From assembly GCA_023522315.1 (NCBI GenBank), contig JAHCSU010000240.1:1-46166 (forward strand): a DNA stretch of 46,166 nucleotides, read 5' to 3'. A program made the position numbers and the translations under genes. Under the pieces are notes generated by a model. The model was not told the DNA's origin, ran no database searches, and saw nothing but the letters and a program-made list of their open reading frames with translations. Below, piece after piece: positions 8,684 through 17,839 of this stretch; positions within the stretch are counted from its first letter, which is position 1, and each line of letters begins with the position of its first letter. The stretch is from Nostoc sp. CCCryo 231-06. Lineage in GTDB: Bacteria > Cyanobacteriota > Cyanobacteriia > Cyanobacteriales > Nostocaceae.

Positions 8684-9761
8684 AACTTTGCGCTTTAGCA
8701 CTCAAAATTTCTTTAGCAACAACACAGTCAAGTTGAATTTGTGTTTTCAGGGCTTCTAGAGAAGCAAATTTTTGTTCAGGGCGCAAAAATTTCACTAGTT
8801 CCACAGCCAGTTTTTTGCCATACAAATCACCAGACCAATCGAACAGATGTACTTCCGCAGATGAATAAGTACCATTTACAGTTGGGCGATTACCGATGTT
8901 CATTACGCCCAAGTTCTCACTATGAGCGACATCTGATGTTTCACTGAGAGTGAAAACGCGGACAGCATAGACTCCTTGGCGGGGCAAAAACTTTTCTTTT
9001 GGTAGTTGGAGGTTGGCGGTGGGAAAGCCAATTGTTCTGCCCAATTGCTGACCTTGAACGACAACACCAAGGAGAGTGTAGGGGCGTCCTAGTAGTAGAT
9101 TTGCATTTTCGATGTCGCCTTGCTCAAGGGTTTGGCGGATCAATGAAGTGCTAATGCGGGCATCCTGAGTCGGATTAGTACTGACGCAACTGCTTTCGGT
9201 GGGCGAGTTACCTGTATAAGTTTGTAAGGGAACGATGGTAACGGGGATATTGTGCTTGGCGGCGATTAATTGTAAATCTTTGGCAGTACCACTGCGCTTT
9301 TCGCCAAAACAAAAATCCTGCCCGATGCTAATTTGCTGGCATTGCAGTTGTTGCACAAGAATTTTTTCGACGAATTCTTCGGGGGTCAAAGCAGATAGTT
9401 CTTTGTCAAAGGGTAGTAGTACCAGTTGTTCTACCCCAAGCGATCGCAATTGTTGGACTTTTTCATCCAGTGGCGTTAACAAAGTCCGGGGCTGCCCCGT
9501 AAAAAATTCCTGTGGATGGGGGTCAAAGGTAACAACTGTTGAGTAAATATATTCTTGATTTGCTAGTTGTTGATTTTCCTTTGACTGCGGACTACTGGCT
9601 AATGATAAGTTAGCACCAGCGTGCAAGACTGGTTGAATTACCCTTTGATGACCAAGATGAACACCATCAAACTTGCCAAGGGCAACAGCAGTCGGCGTTA
9701 GCAGCCCTTCGCTCGAAGAAGCAACCCACACAGAACACCCATTTTTAGACAAATTTAGCAC
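8682..9761 (-). CDS. ribF: Bifunctional riboflavin kinase / FAD synthetase
   Basis: Makes FMN from riboflavin and ATP, then FAD from FMN. The N-terminal nucleotidyltransferase half shows ALGKFDGVHLGHQ (about residues 27-39), TFDPHP and ISTSLIRQTLEQGD. The C-terminal flavokinase half shows GRTIGFPTANL, GVYAV, GNRPTVNG and EVHLFDW. The 359 residues include a loose stretch before TVVTFDPHP (about residues 53-75), a little longer than usual. The start gives a short N-terminal extension before the fold; a later start is possible. No FMN riboswitch is visible upstream. Confidence 0.95.
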   Translation of the reverse strand: MLNLSKNGCSVWVASSSEGLLTPTAVALGKFDGVHLGHQRVIQPVLHAGANLSLASSPQSKENQQLANQEYIYSTVVTFDPHPQEFFTGQPRTLLTPLDEKVQQLRSLGVEQLVLLPFDKELSALTPEEFVEKILVQQLQCQQISIGQDFCFGEKRSGTAKDLQLIAAKHNIPVTIVPLQTYTGNSPTESSCVSTNPTQDARISTSLIRQTLEQGDIENANLLLGRPYTLLGVVVQGQQLGRTIGFPTANLQLPKEKFLPRQGVYAVRVFTLSETSDVAHSENLGVMNIGNRPTVNGTYSSAEVHLFDWSGDLYGKKLAVELVKFLRPEQKFASLEALKTQIQLDCVVAKEILSAKAQS

Positions 9762-10285
9762 GTGGATTCTGAGATTTTAGGTTTATTTTAGCTATCAGGA
9801 GGAAGCTACCTTATGGTAAACCGCCTTGAGGAGGACAGCTTTTATAGATGGTCTGAACTTTCACCAACTGCCCATGAGGTCTTGTGCGATCAGCCAGGGT
9901 GTTGATGCTACCCCTTTTAGTTATCAGCCAAAAGCCTAACCCACGGGAAGTTGCCCAAGCTGCTATCTTGTGCTATTAGCTTGACAGCTAATTACTAAGT
10001 CCAGAGAACCCCAAATACCAGAGCTAAAAAGGCTCCAGTCCTTGTTGAAACTGCAACGAAGGTTTTACCCTCTGATCAGCCGCAAGAGAGGACGTCTGTG
10101 GGTGTCTGGGCTGTGTTGGTGAATCTATAAAGTATGTCCTCCTGTTGTCGCCCTTATCCTGTGGTTGGCACTGCGACAACTCTGGGCAGCGCTGTCTCAG
10201 CGTACAGCCAACAGGTACGCTCTCGCGCTGAAAGCTTCTGATCACCAATCTAATCTAAAATCTCTAATTCCTCCGATCGCAATCT
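9762..10285. ncRNA. 520-base gap; possible structured RNA, identity unknown
   Basis: No convincing protein gene lies here; the only frame (minus strand, 10024-10248, starting at GTG) looks accidental. The stretch is more GC-rich than other gaps and has RNA-like structure. There is a perfect 7-bp hairpin with a 4-base loop at 9975-9992 (ATTAGCT/AGCTAAT). CTTTT (9839-9843) could pair with AAAAG (10027-10031), with GGAG (9830-9833) pairing CTCC (10033-10036) outside it, enclosing about 200 bases. That shape recalls 6S RNA, but I cannot confirm it. I compared it by eye with what I know of RNase P RNA and tmRNA and found no match. Confidence 0.3.
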
Positions 10286-11182
10286 TTAGGTAGAAAACTT
10301 ACTAACAGGAAAAGATTCTGATAAGACAACTGAGGTGGGAATCTGAAGTACCAATCCTTCCCGTGCCATGATTGCCCCAGGAAATTTTGCAGATGCTTGT
10401 TTGCCTACACGATCCAGAAAGTCGTCATCGTGCGCGGGGTCGTGGTGGTAAATCACCAGAGTTTTGACGTTAGCAGCTTGTGCCACTTTCACCGCTTCTT
10501 GCCAGGTAGAATGTCCCCAGCCAATTTTTGGGGTTTTTGAGCAATGGTATTCTTCGTCTGTGTAGGTAGAATCGTAAACCAGAATGTCGGCATTACGAGC
10601 TAGCCACAGCACATTGTCATCGAGCCTGTCAGCAAAATGTTCGGTATCAGTGATATAAGCAGCAGCACCACCACGCCAGTTGACGCGGTATCCTATAGCT
10701 TCACCTGGATGGTTTAAAGGTGCTGTTTCTACGATAACGTCATCAATTTGGATTGGTTGCCCCGGTCGAATGTCGTAAAAACTTAAATTGGCTTGCATAA
10801 TTTGCAAGGGTACGGGAAAGTTCGGGTGCAACATCTGATCATTGAGGCGCTGTTCTATGGTAGAACCATCAGGTGCGATCGCGCCGTAGATATGAAAGTC
10901 ATTCCCCTTCACAAATCCTGGGGTAAAGAAGGGAAAACCCTGCATGTGATCCCAGTGAGAATGGGTAAAAAATATATGAGCTTCTAACGGCATTTGGGGC
11001 AACAAAGATTGCCCCAAAACATGTAGTCCCGTGCCTGCATCGAAAATTAAGCGTTTATCGCCCGCTTGCATTGAGATGCAAGGGGTATTACCGCCGTAAC
11101 GAACGGTGTTTGGCCCTGGGCTGGGGATGCTGCCGCGAACGCCCCAAAATTGTACGGTAAATTGGTTCTCTATCCTAGACAT
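10286..11182 (-). CDS. MBL-fold metal-dependent hydrolase
   Basis: 298-residue metallo-beta-lactamase-fold hydrolase. The metal-binding motif is THSHWDHMQGFPFF (about residues 73-86). Further ligands are likely the His of APLNHPGEA, Asp in YITDTEH and the late His in VIYHHDPAHDD. The opening VQFWGVRGSIPSPGPNTVRYGGNTPC is typical of the PhnP / cyclic-nucleotide-phosphodiesterase-like subgroup related to RNase Z. Substrate unknown; phosphodiesters are most likely. It has its own promoter region (gap to surE about 290 bases, nothing recognised). Confidence 0.88.
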   Translation of the reverse strand: MSRIENQFTVQFWGVRGSIPSPGPNTVRYGGNTPCISMQAGDKRLIFDAGTGLHVLGQSLLPQMPLEAHIFFTHSHWDHMQGFPFFTPGFVKGNDFHIYGAIAPDGSTIEQRLNDQMLHPNFPVPLQIMQANLSFYDIRPGQPIQIDDVIVETAPLNHPGEAIGYRVNWRGGAAAYITDTEHFADRLDDNVLWLARNADILVYDSTYTDEEYHCSKTPKIGWGHSTWQEAVKVAQAANVKTLVIYHHDPAHDDDFLDRVGKQASAKFPGAIMAREGLVLQIPTSVVLSESFPVSKFST

Positions 11183-11468
11183 GGGTATTGCTTGCTGGAC
11201 TGAGCGGGCGATAAGTGGAAAATTGCTACTTATTTTGTCTAAGTTTATGCTGTCTCACCGATTTGGCTAGGGGAAGGATTTCTTGGTAAAACAGCATACC
11301 CTGTTTCTGGCTGATTGTGTAAATATGAATCAGATACTCTTAAGTAGACTTTTCCAGTTTTTCGGGTGGATGTGTATCGGTTATTTCAAGAGTGCCCCTA
11401 CGTTATAGCCTACATTTTTCTCTGATGCATTTAAATAATTCTAGTTTTATCCTGATATATCAAATGAT

Positions 11469-12266
11469 TCATGGAAAATTGAATTCCCAATCAGATAATT
11501 TATCTAGCCCATCTGCGTAAGTGAGATTGTATTGTAACGGAGTTATACTGATGTGGTTTTTACGTACAACATGCACATCTAACGGTACATTTTGAAGCAG
11601 ATTTAATCCGGTTGGGGGTTCCACATCCTCAATTACCTCTCCAGTTAACCAGTAGTACGTTTTTCCACGAGGATCAACTCGTTTATCAAACACATCAATG
11701 TAACGCCGCACTCCTTGACGGGTGAGAGTAACTCCGGCAATTTCTTCCCACTTCAGGGCAGGAATATTGACGTTGAGCAACATTAAATCTGGTAGAGGTT
11801 TTTGGGCTAACTGGTCTACGAGAATTTTGGCAAACTTAGCAGCAGGTTGAAAGTCTTTAGAGGTGTGACTAATAAGACTCAGCGCTACGCTGGGAATGCC
11901 TTCAATCAAACCTTCCATTGCCGCCGAAACAGTGCCGGAATACAAGATTTCAGTTCCCAAATTCGCACCTTGATTAATGCCAGAGAGAACCAAATCGGGG
12001 GGAGTATCTAGCAAAGCCCACAGCGCCAATTTGACGCAATCTGAAGGCGTACCATCGCAAGCCCAAGCTTTGACAGCAGGATGAAAAATCTCTTCAACAA
12101 TTTCGGCGCGAATGGGTTGGTGGAGAGTTAATCCGTGTCCAGTTGCCGATCGCTCTCGATCTGGGCAAACTACACTAACATCATGACCTGCCTCTGCCAA
12201 GTAGTTGGCTAGGGTACGAATCCCCAAGGCAGAAACGCCGTCATCGTTGCTAATTAGTAATTTCAT
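11469..12266 (-). CDS. surE: 5'/3'-nucleotidase SurE
   Basis: Removes phosphate from nucleoside 5'- and 3'-monophosphates and short polyphosphates; linked to stationary-phase survival in other bacteria. Motifs: [17 protein letters not shown] with the metal-binding Asp pair, [30 protein letters not shown] and [13 protein letters not shown] followed by [11 protein letters not shown]. 265 residues from the ATG at 12266. An ATG two codons earlier (12272) is also possible, but [10 protein letters not shown] is the family's usual start. Divergent from pheS. Confidence 0.95.
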   Translation of the reverse strand: MKLLISNDDGVSALGIRTLANYLAEAGHDVSVVCPDRERSATGHGLTLHQPIRAEIVEEIFHPAVKAWACDGTPSDCVKLALWALLDTPPDLVLSGINQGANLGTEILYSGTVSAAMEGLIEGIPSVALSLISHTSKDFQPAAKFAKILVDQLAQKPLPDLMLLNVNIPALKWEEIAGVTLTRQGVRRYIDVFDKRVDPRGKTYYWLTGEVIEDVEPPTGLNLLQNVPLDVHVVRKNHISITPLQYNLTYADGLDKLSDWEFNFP

Positions 12267-12272
12267 AGTCAT

Positions 12273-12740
12273 TGGTCATTGGTCATTAGTTATTTGTTAT
12301 TTGTTATTTGTTATTTGTCAATGTCGCAAATCACAGGCAGCAAAAAAACATACATACTCACTAGTACATCGTGGCGAAAGTTTGCCTACCTTTAACAAGG
12401 GGCTTTAAGCTGGCTCCTTGTCTGGTTAATTGAGATGTTAGCTAGATATTGATGTGTATGTTAGCTGGATATTAAAATGTTACCTGGATTTGTGCCAAGT
12501 TGTACTATTACCGCAAGGCAGAGTTCAAAATTAAAAATTCGTCTTGGAAAGTTCTGATGGTCTAAAACCTCTCATCATACTTTCGGCAAAATTCAAACAG
12601 GTATACAGCGTAAACGTTTTATTGATTTGGAATGGGTGGTTTATTGGCTGATGTTAATGGCATAGCTGTAAGTTGACTTATCGAGCAGCTTACAGCTTTT
12701 GACTATAGACTAATGACTAATGACCAATGACTAATAACTA
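12273..12740. repeat. Divergent surE/pheS gap with tandem repeats
   Basis: 468 bases, no gene seen. 12269-12320 holds ATTGGTC and TTGTTAT heptamer repeats. 12430-12478 holds three imperfect copies of an ATGTTAGCTGGATATT-like unit. 12705-12740 holds TAATGAC-type heptamers right up to the pheS start. Promoters for both genes must be here. Confidence 0.7.
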
Positions 12741-13733
12741 ATGACTAGCAATTTAGAAGCTCAACTTTTAGCACTGCGGCAAGAAGGAGAGAAAGCGATC
12801 GCAGCCGCCGACACCCTAGAACGTCTGGAGGAACTCAGAGTTAACTATCTGGGTAAGAAAGGGGAACTGGGGGCACTGTTGCGAAGTATGGGGCAGATGA
12901 GTGCAGAGGAACGGCCAAAAATTGGAGCGATCGCCAATACAGTCAAAGAATCTTTGCAAACTAGTCTAGACCAGCAACGTGCTGCCTTAGAAACTGCACA
13001 AATTCAGGTACAGCTAGAGGCGGAAACTCTGGATGTAACTATGCCGGGAATTTACAGCCCCCAAGGTCGCATTCATCCCCTCAATGGAATTATTGACCGG
13101 GCACTGGATATTTTTGTCGGTATGGGCTACACCGTGGCTCAAGGGCCAGAGATGGAAACAGATTACTATAATTTCGAGGCTCTTAATACTCCGCCTGACC
13201 ACCCCGCCCGTGATATGCAGGATACCTTCTACCTGCCAGATGGTAATCTTTTACGCACTCATACCTCGTCAGTGCAAATTCGTTACATGGAAAGAGAAGA
13301 ACCACCGATTCGGGTTGTTGCTCCAGGGCGAGTTTATCGGCGAGATAATGTAGATGCGACTCACTCGGCTGTTTTCCATCAAATAGAACTTTTAGCCATT
13401 GACGAGGGACTAACTTTTACAGACCTCAAAGGCACAATTAAGGTATTTTTACAAGCAATATTTGGTGATTTACCTATTCGTTTCCGCGCCAGTTATTTTC
13501 CGTTTACTGAACCATCTGCTGAGGTAGATTTGCGGTGGAATGGGCGCTGGCTAGAGGTGATGGGCTGCGGTATGGTCGATCCAAATGTCCTTAAGTCTGT
13601 GGGTTATGACCCAGAAGTTTATACAGGGTTTGCTGCGGGTTTTGGTGTAGAACGCTTTGCAATGGTGTTACACCAAATCGATGATATTCGTCGCTTGTAT
13701 GCTAGTGATTTGCGATTTTTGCAGCAATTTTAG
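12741..13733 (+). CDS. pheS: Phenylalanyl-tRNA synthetase alpha subunit
   Basis: Charges tRNA-Phe with phenylalanine as part of an alpha2-beta2 enzyme. 330 residues, the usual length. An N-terminal coiled coil (residues 1-85, [17 protein letters not shown]) binds tRNA. The class II core follows: motif 1 region [14 protein letters not shown], motif 2 [21 protein letters not shown] and motif 3 [34 protein letters not shown] builds the Phe pocket. The beta subunit gene pheT is not in this window, which is common in cyanobacteria. No leader peptide or attenuator recognised; heptamer repeats lie just before the start. Confidence 0.97.
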   Translation: MTSNLEAQLLALRQEGEKAIAAADTLERLEELRVNYLGKKGELGALLRSMGQMSAEERPKIGAIANTVKESLQTSLDQQRAALETAQIQVQLEAETLDVTMPGIYSPQGRIHPLNGIIDRALDIFVGMGYTVAQGPEMETDYYNFEALNTPPDHPARDMQDTFYLPDGNLLRTHTSSVQIRYMEREEPPIRVVAPGRVYRRDNVDATHSAVFHQIELLAIDEGLTFTDLKGTIKVFLQAIFGDLPIRFRASYFPFTEPSAEVDLRWNGRWLEVMGCGMVDPNVLKSVGYDPEVYTGFAAGFGVERFAMVLHQIDDIRRLYASDLRFLQQF

Positions 13734-13805
13734 GGAAGCGATCGCTTTAAATAATCAAGCGTTTACGAAATCTCTTGCAAAAGTCAAACAATTTTGGATT
13801 TTCAA

Positions 13806-13841
13806 TTTTGAATTTTGGATTTAATAATTCAAAATTCAAAA
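13806..13841. terminator. AT-rich 12-bp inverted repeat after pheS
   Basis: TTTTGAATTTTG and CAAAATTCAAAA pair perfectly round a 12-base loop, about 70 bases after the pheS stop. It could serve as a weak terminator; this AAAATTCAAA type is also a common dispersed repeat. Confidence 0.45.
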
Positions 13842-13860
13842 TTTAGCACGGTGTCAACTG

Positions 13861-14136
13861 ATGTAATTCACTTGGGATGAAAGTAAGCGGCAATCAAATT
13901 TAAGCAAACACGGGTTTGATTTCGTAGATGCTTCTCAGGTTTTTGAAAGTGCAACATTCACGTTTGAAGATGAGCGCTATGCTTATGGAGAACAGCGCTT
14001 TATTACACTAGGACTATTGCGCGGGCGAGTGGTGGTAATTGCCCATACAGAAGTTGGGGATGAAATTCGTGTCATTTCGATGAGGGAGGGAACTAAACGT
14101 GAGCAATTCATTTTCTTTCAAAGCCTCTCAAACTGA
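13861..14136 (+). pseudogene. brnT: brnT toxin gene with stop at codon 2
   Basis: From 13867 the frame reads FTWDESKRQSNLSKHGFDF, then VFESATFTFEDERYAYGEQR, LGLLRGRVVVIAHTE and [14 protein letters not shown], clearly a BrnT-type ribonuclease toxin. But the expected ATG at 13861 is followed at once by TAA (13864-13866) where relatives have Gln or Glu. No other in-frame ATG, GTG or TTG lies near the N-terminus and the frame is closed upstream. The rest has no stop until TGA at 14134. So the toxin is probably silenced by one recent change (CAA or GAA to TAA). It overlaps the antitoxin gene by 38 bases, the usual brnTA layout. Confidence 0.8.
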
Positions 14137-14425
14137 TTGGGAGAGAATTGATGCAATGCAAGATGAGGACATTGATCTTTCTGACATTCCAGAAGTGACT
14201 GAAGAACAGATGAAGCAAGCGGTACTGCGGGTTGGCGGAAAACCTGTTGAACAGGGTCAACAACATGTCGATCTCCTCCTAGATGTTTTCATTGTGGAAT
14301 ACTTCAAGACAAAGGCAGGTGAACAAGGATATCAAGTGTTAATTAATCAGGCATTGGCAGAGTATATCCTAGCAAAAACAGTGGATTTATCAGTTTTAGA
14401 AGTCAAAGAGACTATACCAGATTGA
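14099..14425 (+). CDS. brnA: BrnA-like antitoxin
   Basis: 108-residue antitoxin starting at GTG 14099, with a good ribosome-binding site (GGGAGGG) about 7 bases before. BrnA proteins carry a C-terminal ribbon-helix-helix that dimerises and binds the operator. Here [35 protein letters not shown] (about residues 60-94) fits that fold. The acidic N-terminal half ([16 protein letters not shown]) should face the toxin. It looks intact, unlike its partner brnT, so it may persist as an orphan repressor. Confidence 0.78.
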   Translation: MSNSFSFKASQTDWERIDAMQDEDIDLSDIPEVTEEQMKQAVLRVGGKPVEQGQQHVDLLLDVFIVEYFKTKAGEQGYQVLINQALAEYILAKTVDLSVLEVKETIPD

Positions 14426-14462
14426 AGTAAACTATTCAGTACATAACTACCCTTTACGCGAT

Positions 14463-14652
14463 ATGACTGCAATCACAGGCAAACGTCTAACGCTTGAGGA
14501 ATATTTGAAGTATGACGATGGCACCGATAACCAATATGAATTGGTGGCAGGTGAGTTAGTTGAAATGCCACCCGAATGAAGAAACCAGATTTACAGGAAA
14601 TACTGCGATCGCTTCTACTATCTTCCCCAATTTACAATTAACAGCACAGTAA
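14463..14652 (+). pseudogene. Uma2-family nuclease remnant
   Basis: Two ends of a DUF820/Uma2 gene with the middle lost. 14463-14579 encodes the N-terminus ([19 protein letters not shown]... ending [15 protein letters not shown], stop). In the +1 frame, 14581-14652 encodes a piece like the family's C-terminus (RFTGNTAIASTIFPNLQLTAQ, stop). Uma2 proteins have a PD-(D/E)XK fold and about 190-200 residues; the catalytic core is absent. An internal deletion explains it. Confidence 0.65.
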
Positions 14653-14754
14653 TTATTCCAATTTTGGAAAGTCAGATAATTACCGAATAAGCCAAAAGCA
14701 AAAAGTTAGCTGTAAACAAAAAAAATATAACTATTTTTTATCGCTATCTTTAAC

Positions 14755-15963
14755 CTATAATATGTGTGAAACAAATCCGATTGCTCCTCCTGCCAGTACT
14801 AACCAGGCAGAATTTATTTTGAATTGGAACACAGCGAGCGCACTCACAATTGCTACGATAATTGTTAACCAATCCACTAGCGCGGCTCGCCCTAATGTGT
14901 AAGTAACTGCTGCCATTAATCCGAGAGAAGCCGCATTCACACCATCCAGAAATCCACTTGCCCAGGAAGATTGACGTAACTTAGGAACCCAAGGATTAAC
15001 CACCCAAACCAGCACAAAAGCTGGCAAGAAAATGCCAATTGTAGCAGCGATCGCCCCAGCATTTCCTGCTAGCAAATACCCAATAAATGTTGCAGTGGTG
15101 AAAACAGGCCCCGGTGTAAACTGTCCGATCGCTACAGCATCTAAAAGCTGTTGTGATGTCAGCCACTGGTTGCGCTCGACCAAATCCCGTTGCAGAAATG
15201 CTAGCAATACATAACCACTGCCATAGAGAACACATCCAATTTTGAGAAAAAAGACAAAGACGCTAATCCAACTGACTGATGTAACTGCTGCTGTTGTACT
15301 ACCAACCTGCGCCAGAATACCTGAAATAGGTAACAGGAATGCTGCACTTGTGTGTCCTCTAGCTTGCCAATTCTTCACTAGCATGACAGCGATACCTAGT
15401 AAAATCAGCACCAAAATTTCGTTCAATCCAGCTAAATACGCTGCGATTCCTACCATCCCTGCAATGATCGTCGGCACGTCTTTAGCTGCCTTTTTCCCCA
15501 GATTCCACACAGCCTGAATCACGATCGCAATTATTACAGGTTTAATTCCATAGAGTAACCATTCCACTTGGGGGACTGTTTGATAGCGAGCATAAATGGC
15601 GGCTAATCCCCAAACGATCAGCATCGCAGGTAGAATAAAGCAGCTGCCCGCAACCAGTAAACCACGCCATCCGCCTCGTTCGTAGCCAATGTGAATCGCT
15701 AATTCCGTCGAGTTGGGGCCTGGAATCAAATTCGTAATTCCTAGCAAATCTAGCAGTTTCTCTCGGCTCATCCACTGACGGCGATTCACCACTTCATTGT
15801 CCATCATGGCGATGTGGGCAGCAGGGCCACCAAAAGCGATCGCCCCCAGTCGTAAAAATACCGTTGCCAGTTCTGTTAATCGCTGCTTCTGTTCTCTGGG
15901 AGTCAAAGCCTTATAGGAAACCACTTCTTGCTCTTTCTGGATATCCTCAGCTTCTTGTGTCAC
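14755..15963 (-). CDS. chrA: ChrA chromate-type transporter
   Basis: 402-residue membrane protein of the CHR family, which exports chromate (possibly with sulfate exchange). It is the long two-domain form: both halves carry the same motifs. Half 1 has LRLGAIAFGGPAAHIAMM, QWMSREKLLDLLGITNLIPGPNSTELA and IGYERGGWRG. Half 2 has FLKIGCVLYGSGYVLLAFL, QWLTSQQLLDAVAIGQFTPGPVFTTA and IGYLLAG. About ten hydrophobic segments are visible. A cytoplasmic N-terminus of about 35 charged residues precedes the first. It stands alone with no resistance regulator beside it. Confidence 0.93.
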   Translation of the reverse strand: MTQEAEDIQKEQEVVSYKALTPREQKQRLTELATVFLRLGAIAFGGPAAHIAMMDNEVVNRRQWMSREKLLDLLGITNLIPGPNSTELAIHIGYERGGWRGLLVAGSCFILPAMLIVWGLAAIYARYQTVPQVEWLLYGIKPVIIAIVIQAVWNLGKKAAKDVPTIIAGMVGIAAYLAGLNEILVLILLGIAVMLVKNWQARGHTSAAFLLPISGILAQVGSTTAAVTSVSWISVFVFFLKIGCVLYGSGYVLLAFLQRDLVERNQWLTSQQLLDAVAIGQFTPGPVFTTATFIGYLLAGNAGAIAATIGIFLPAFVLVWVVNPWVPKLRQSSWASGFLDGVNAASLGLMAAVTYTLGRAALVDWLTIIVAIVSALAVFQFKINSAWLVLAGGAIGFVSHIL

Positions 15964-16044
15964 TATAGTTTTCCTGATTAATGATGATGACCGAATTAAG
16001 ATATTAAGTCACGCACAATCTTAGATTAAAAAGAACATGGCGGT

Positions 16045-17505
16045 TTAGCAGCAATTGTCACAATGTCCGCAACGCCAGTTAGCTGCTTCTTTATCAAAAC
16101 CAAAGGCGTTTAATAAAAACTGCCAACGACACTGCTTTGTAGTCAGGTATTGATGCATCTGTTTAGCAGCGTGTAATTGTGTTGGTGGCTGAGTTACCGC
16201 TTTTTGCCCAATGCTGTAATGGAAAGGATCAAGCCAGTTTAGCTGACCATTGCTATGGAGTAAAGCTAGCGCCCTAGCACCATCAGGGAATTGTCGGGTT
16301 ACTGCATTCACTTCTCCCTGTTTTGGTAATTTTTTCACAAGTTGCTGCGCTATTTGTTGTTGCGATCGCATTTGTTCTTGAAAAAACTGCTGTCTTTGCT
16401 TATCCTCTGGATCTAACCACCCCGTAGGTTCACTTACTAATGTCAGTGCTTCGGCCGGTTTCCCATCCCTTCCAGCTCGGCCAATTTCTTGCACATATTC
16501 AGATAACAAATGTGGCGCGTGAAAATGGGCTACCCAACGGACATCACTTTTATTTATCCCCATACCAAACGCACAGGTACACACAACAAAGGGAATTTTG
16601 CCCCCTAACCAGCTTGCTTCTACTTCACGGCGTTCGGTTGCACCCAATCCCGCATGATAACTAGCTGTGGCATAACCCATCTCTGCTAACCATTGGGCTA
16701 AATCTTCGCTATCTCGTCTGGTGCGAACATAAACTAACCCCGATTGTTGCGGTCTATTTTGAATAAACTTTAATAGTTGTTGTTTCCTACCTCGTGGTGT
16801 CCAAGCGATGCGAATGCTGGGATGCAAATTAGGACGGTAGGGATTCAACCGGAAAATCTCTGGTTGCTGTAATTGTAAAACTGTTTGAATAATTTTTTGC
16901 GCTAACGGGTCAGCAGTCGCGGTAAAAGCGGCGATGCTGATTTTTGTTCCTGGTGGTTTTGATTTTAGTAACGCAGGACGCACCGCCCCTAATCTGCGAT
17001 AAGCTGGGCGAAACGTGTCTCCCCACTGCACTAAACAATGGGCCTCATCCAAAATTAAGCCATTAATTTGCAATTGCGGCTGACATAATCTTTCCCACAC
17101 TGGCGCACTTAGCAAAGTTTCTGGCGATAAATAAAGCAATCTTAGCTGTTGACGTTCTAAAGCTTGCAGAGTTGCACGGCGTTGAGATGAAGGTAATTCA
17201 CTATGCAAAAGTGCTGCTTTTTGATTGCTTTGTAATAGTTCCTGAACTTGATTTTCCATCAATGCCACCAAGGGCGAAACTACCAGAGTTAATCCTGTTT
17301 GTAGTAGCGCGGGAAGTTGAAAACAAATCGATTTTCCTCCACCTGTGGGCATAATAATCAGCGCATCTTTTTGTGCCAATAAACTGCTGACAATTTCTCC
17401 TTGTGGCGGGCGGAAATCTTCATAACCCCAGATTTTTTTAAACGTAGCGAGAACTTCTTGCCAAGATTTTATTGTAGGCTGATTCATAATCAATAGTAGA
17501 TACAC
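16045..17505 (-). CDS. RecQ-type ATP-dependent DNA helicase (short form)
   Basis: 3'-5' superfamily 2 helicase for DNA repair and recombination. Motifs: Walker A IMPTGGGKSICFQLPAL, Walker B LILDEAHCLVQWGDTFRPAYRRLG, motif III AAFTATADP, motif V VVCTCAFGMGINKSDVRWV and motif VI QEIGRAGRDGKP. The C-terminus ends in WRCGHCDNCC, a zinc-binding cysteine cluster, right at the stop. The 486 residues lack the winged-helix and HRDC domains of full RecQ (about 600 residues), like other short cyanobacterial RecQ-like proteins. The first residues MYLLLI may not be translated; an ATG seven codons on (MNQPTIKSWQ) is possible. Confidence 0.9.
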   Translation of the reverse strand: MYLLLIMNQPTIKSWQEVLATFKKIWGYEDFRPPQGEIVSSLLAQKDALIIMPTGGGKSICFQLPALLQTGLTLVVSPLVALMENQVQELLQSNQKAALLHSELPSSQRRATLQALERQQLRLLYLSPETLLSAPVWERLCQPQLQINGLILDEAHCLVQWGDTFRPAYRRLGAVRPALLKSKPPGTKISIAAFTATADPLAQKIIQTVLQLQQPEIFRLNPYRPNLHPSIRIAWTPRGRKQQLLKFIQNRPQQSGLVYVRTRRDSEDLAQWLAEMGYATASYHAGLGATERREVEASWLGGKIPFVVCTCAFGMGINKSDVRWVAHFHAPHLLSEYVQEIGRAGRDGKPAEALTLVSEPTGWLDPEDKQRQQFFQEQMRSQQQIAQQLVKKLPKQGEVNAVTRQFPDGARALALLHSNGQLNWLDPFHYSIGQKAVTQPPTQLHAAKQMHQYLTTKQCRWQFLLNAFGFDKEAANWRCGHCDNCC

Positions 17506-17839
17506 CTATATCCTTGAAAATTGAATATAGCCTCTGTTATCCAGCTAATGGTTCAGTAATTTTATCATCTCAATTTGCAATCTACTGACTACAAGAATGA
17601 ATTAACGCCTCCAGGACGTACAACGATTAGATTCCTACAACTGAGGGGGCGACGAACGACTAGCTCAACGCCGGAGATTGCGCTGAATAATTGTCTATCA
17701 CACCTGCCGTAGGCATTCACCCGCAAAGTTAGAATGATGTCAAGGAAACTTTTTAGCAGAACATAACAATGCTGAGAATTAGCCTAAAAATATCTTATGG
17801 TGCGTAGTTTACCGCCGTAGGCATCGCAGGAGGCAAAAA
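17506..17839. other. Divergent gap with palindrome fragments
   Basis: 334 bases, no gene seen. It holds two pieces of the GCCGTAGGCATCGC palindrome family (17703-17715, 17814-17827). The second abuts the ribosome-binding site (AGGAGG, 17829-17834) of the methyltransferase gene. Confidence 0.6.

Noticed and set aside
10024..10248. 74-residue minus-strand protein
   Set aside because: No family features, GTG start and sited in a gap with RNA-like structure.
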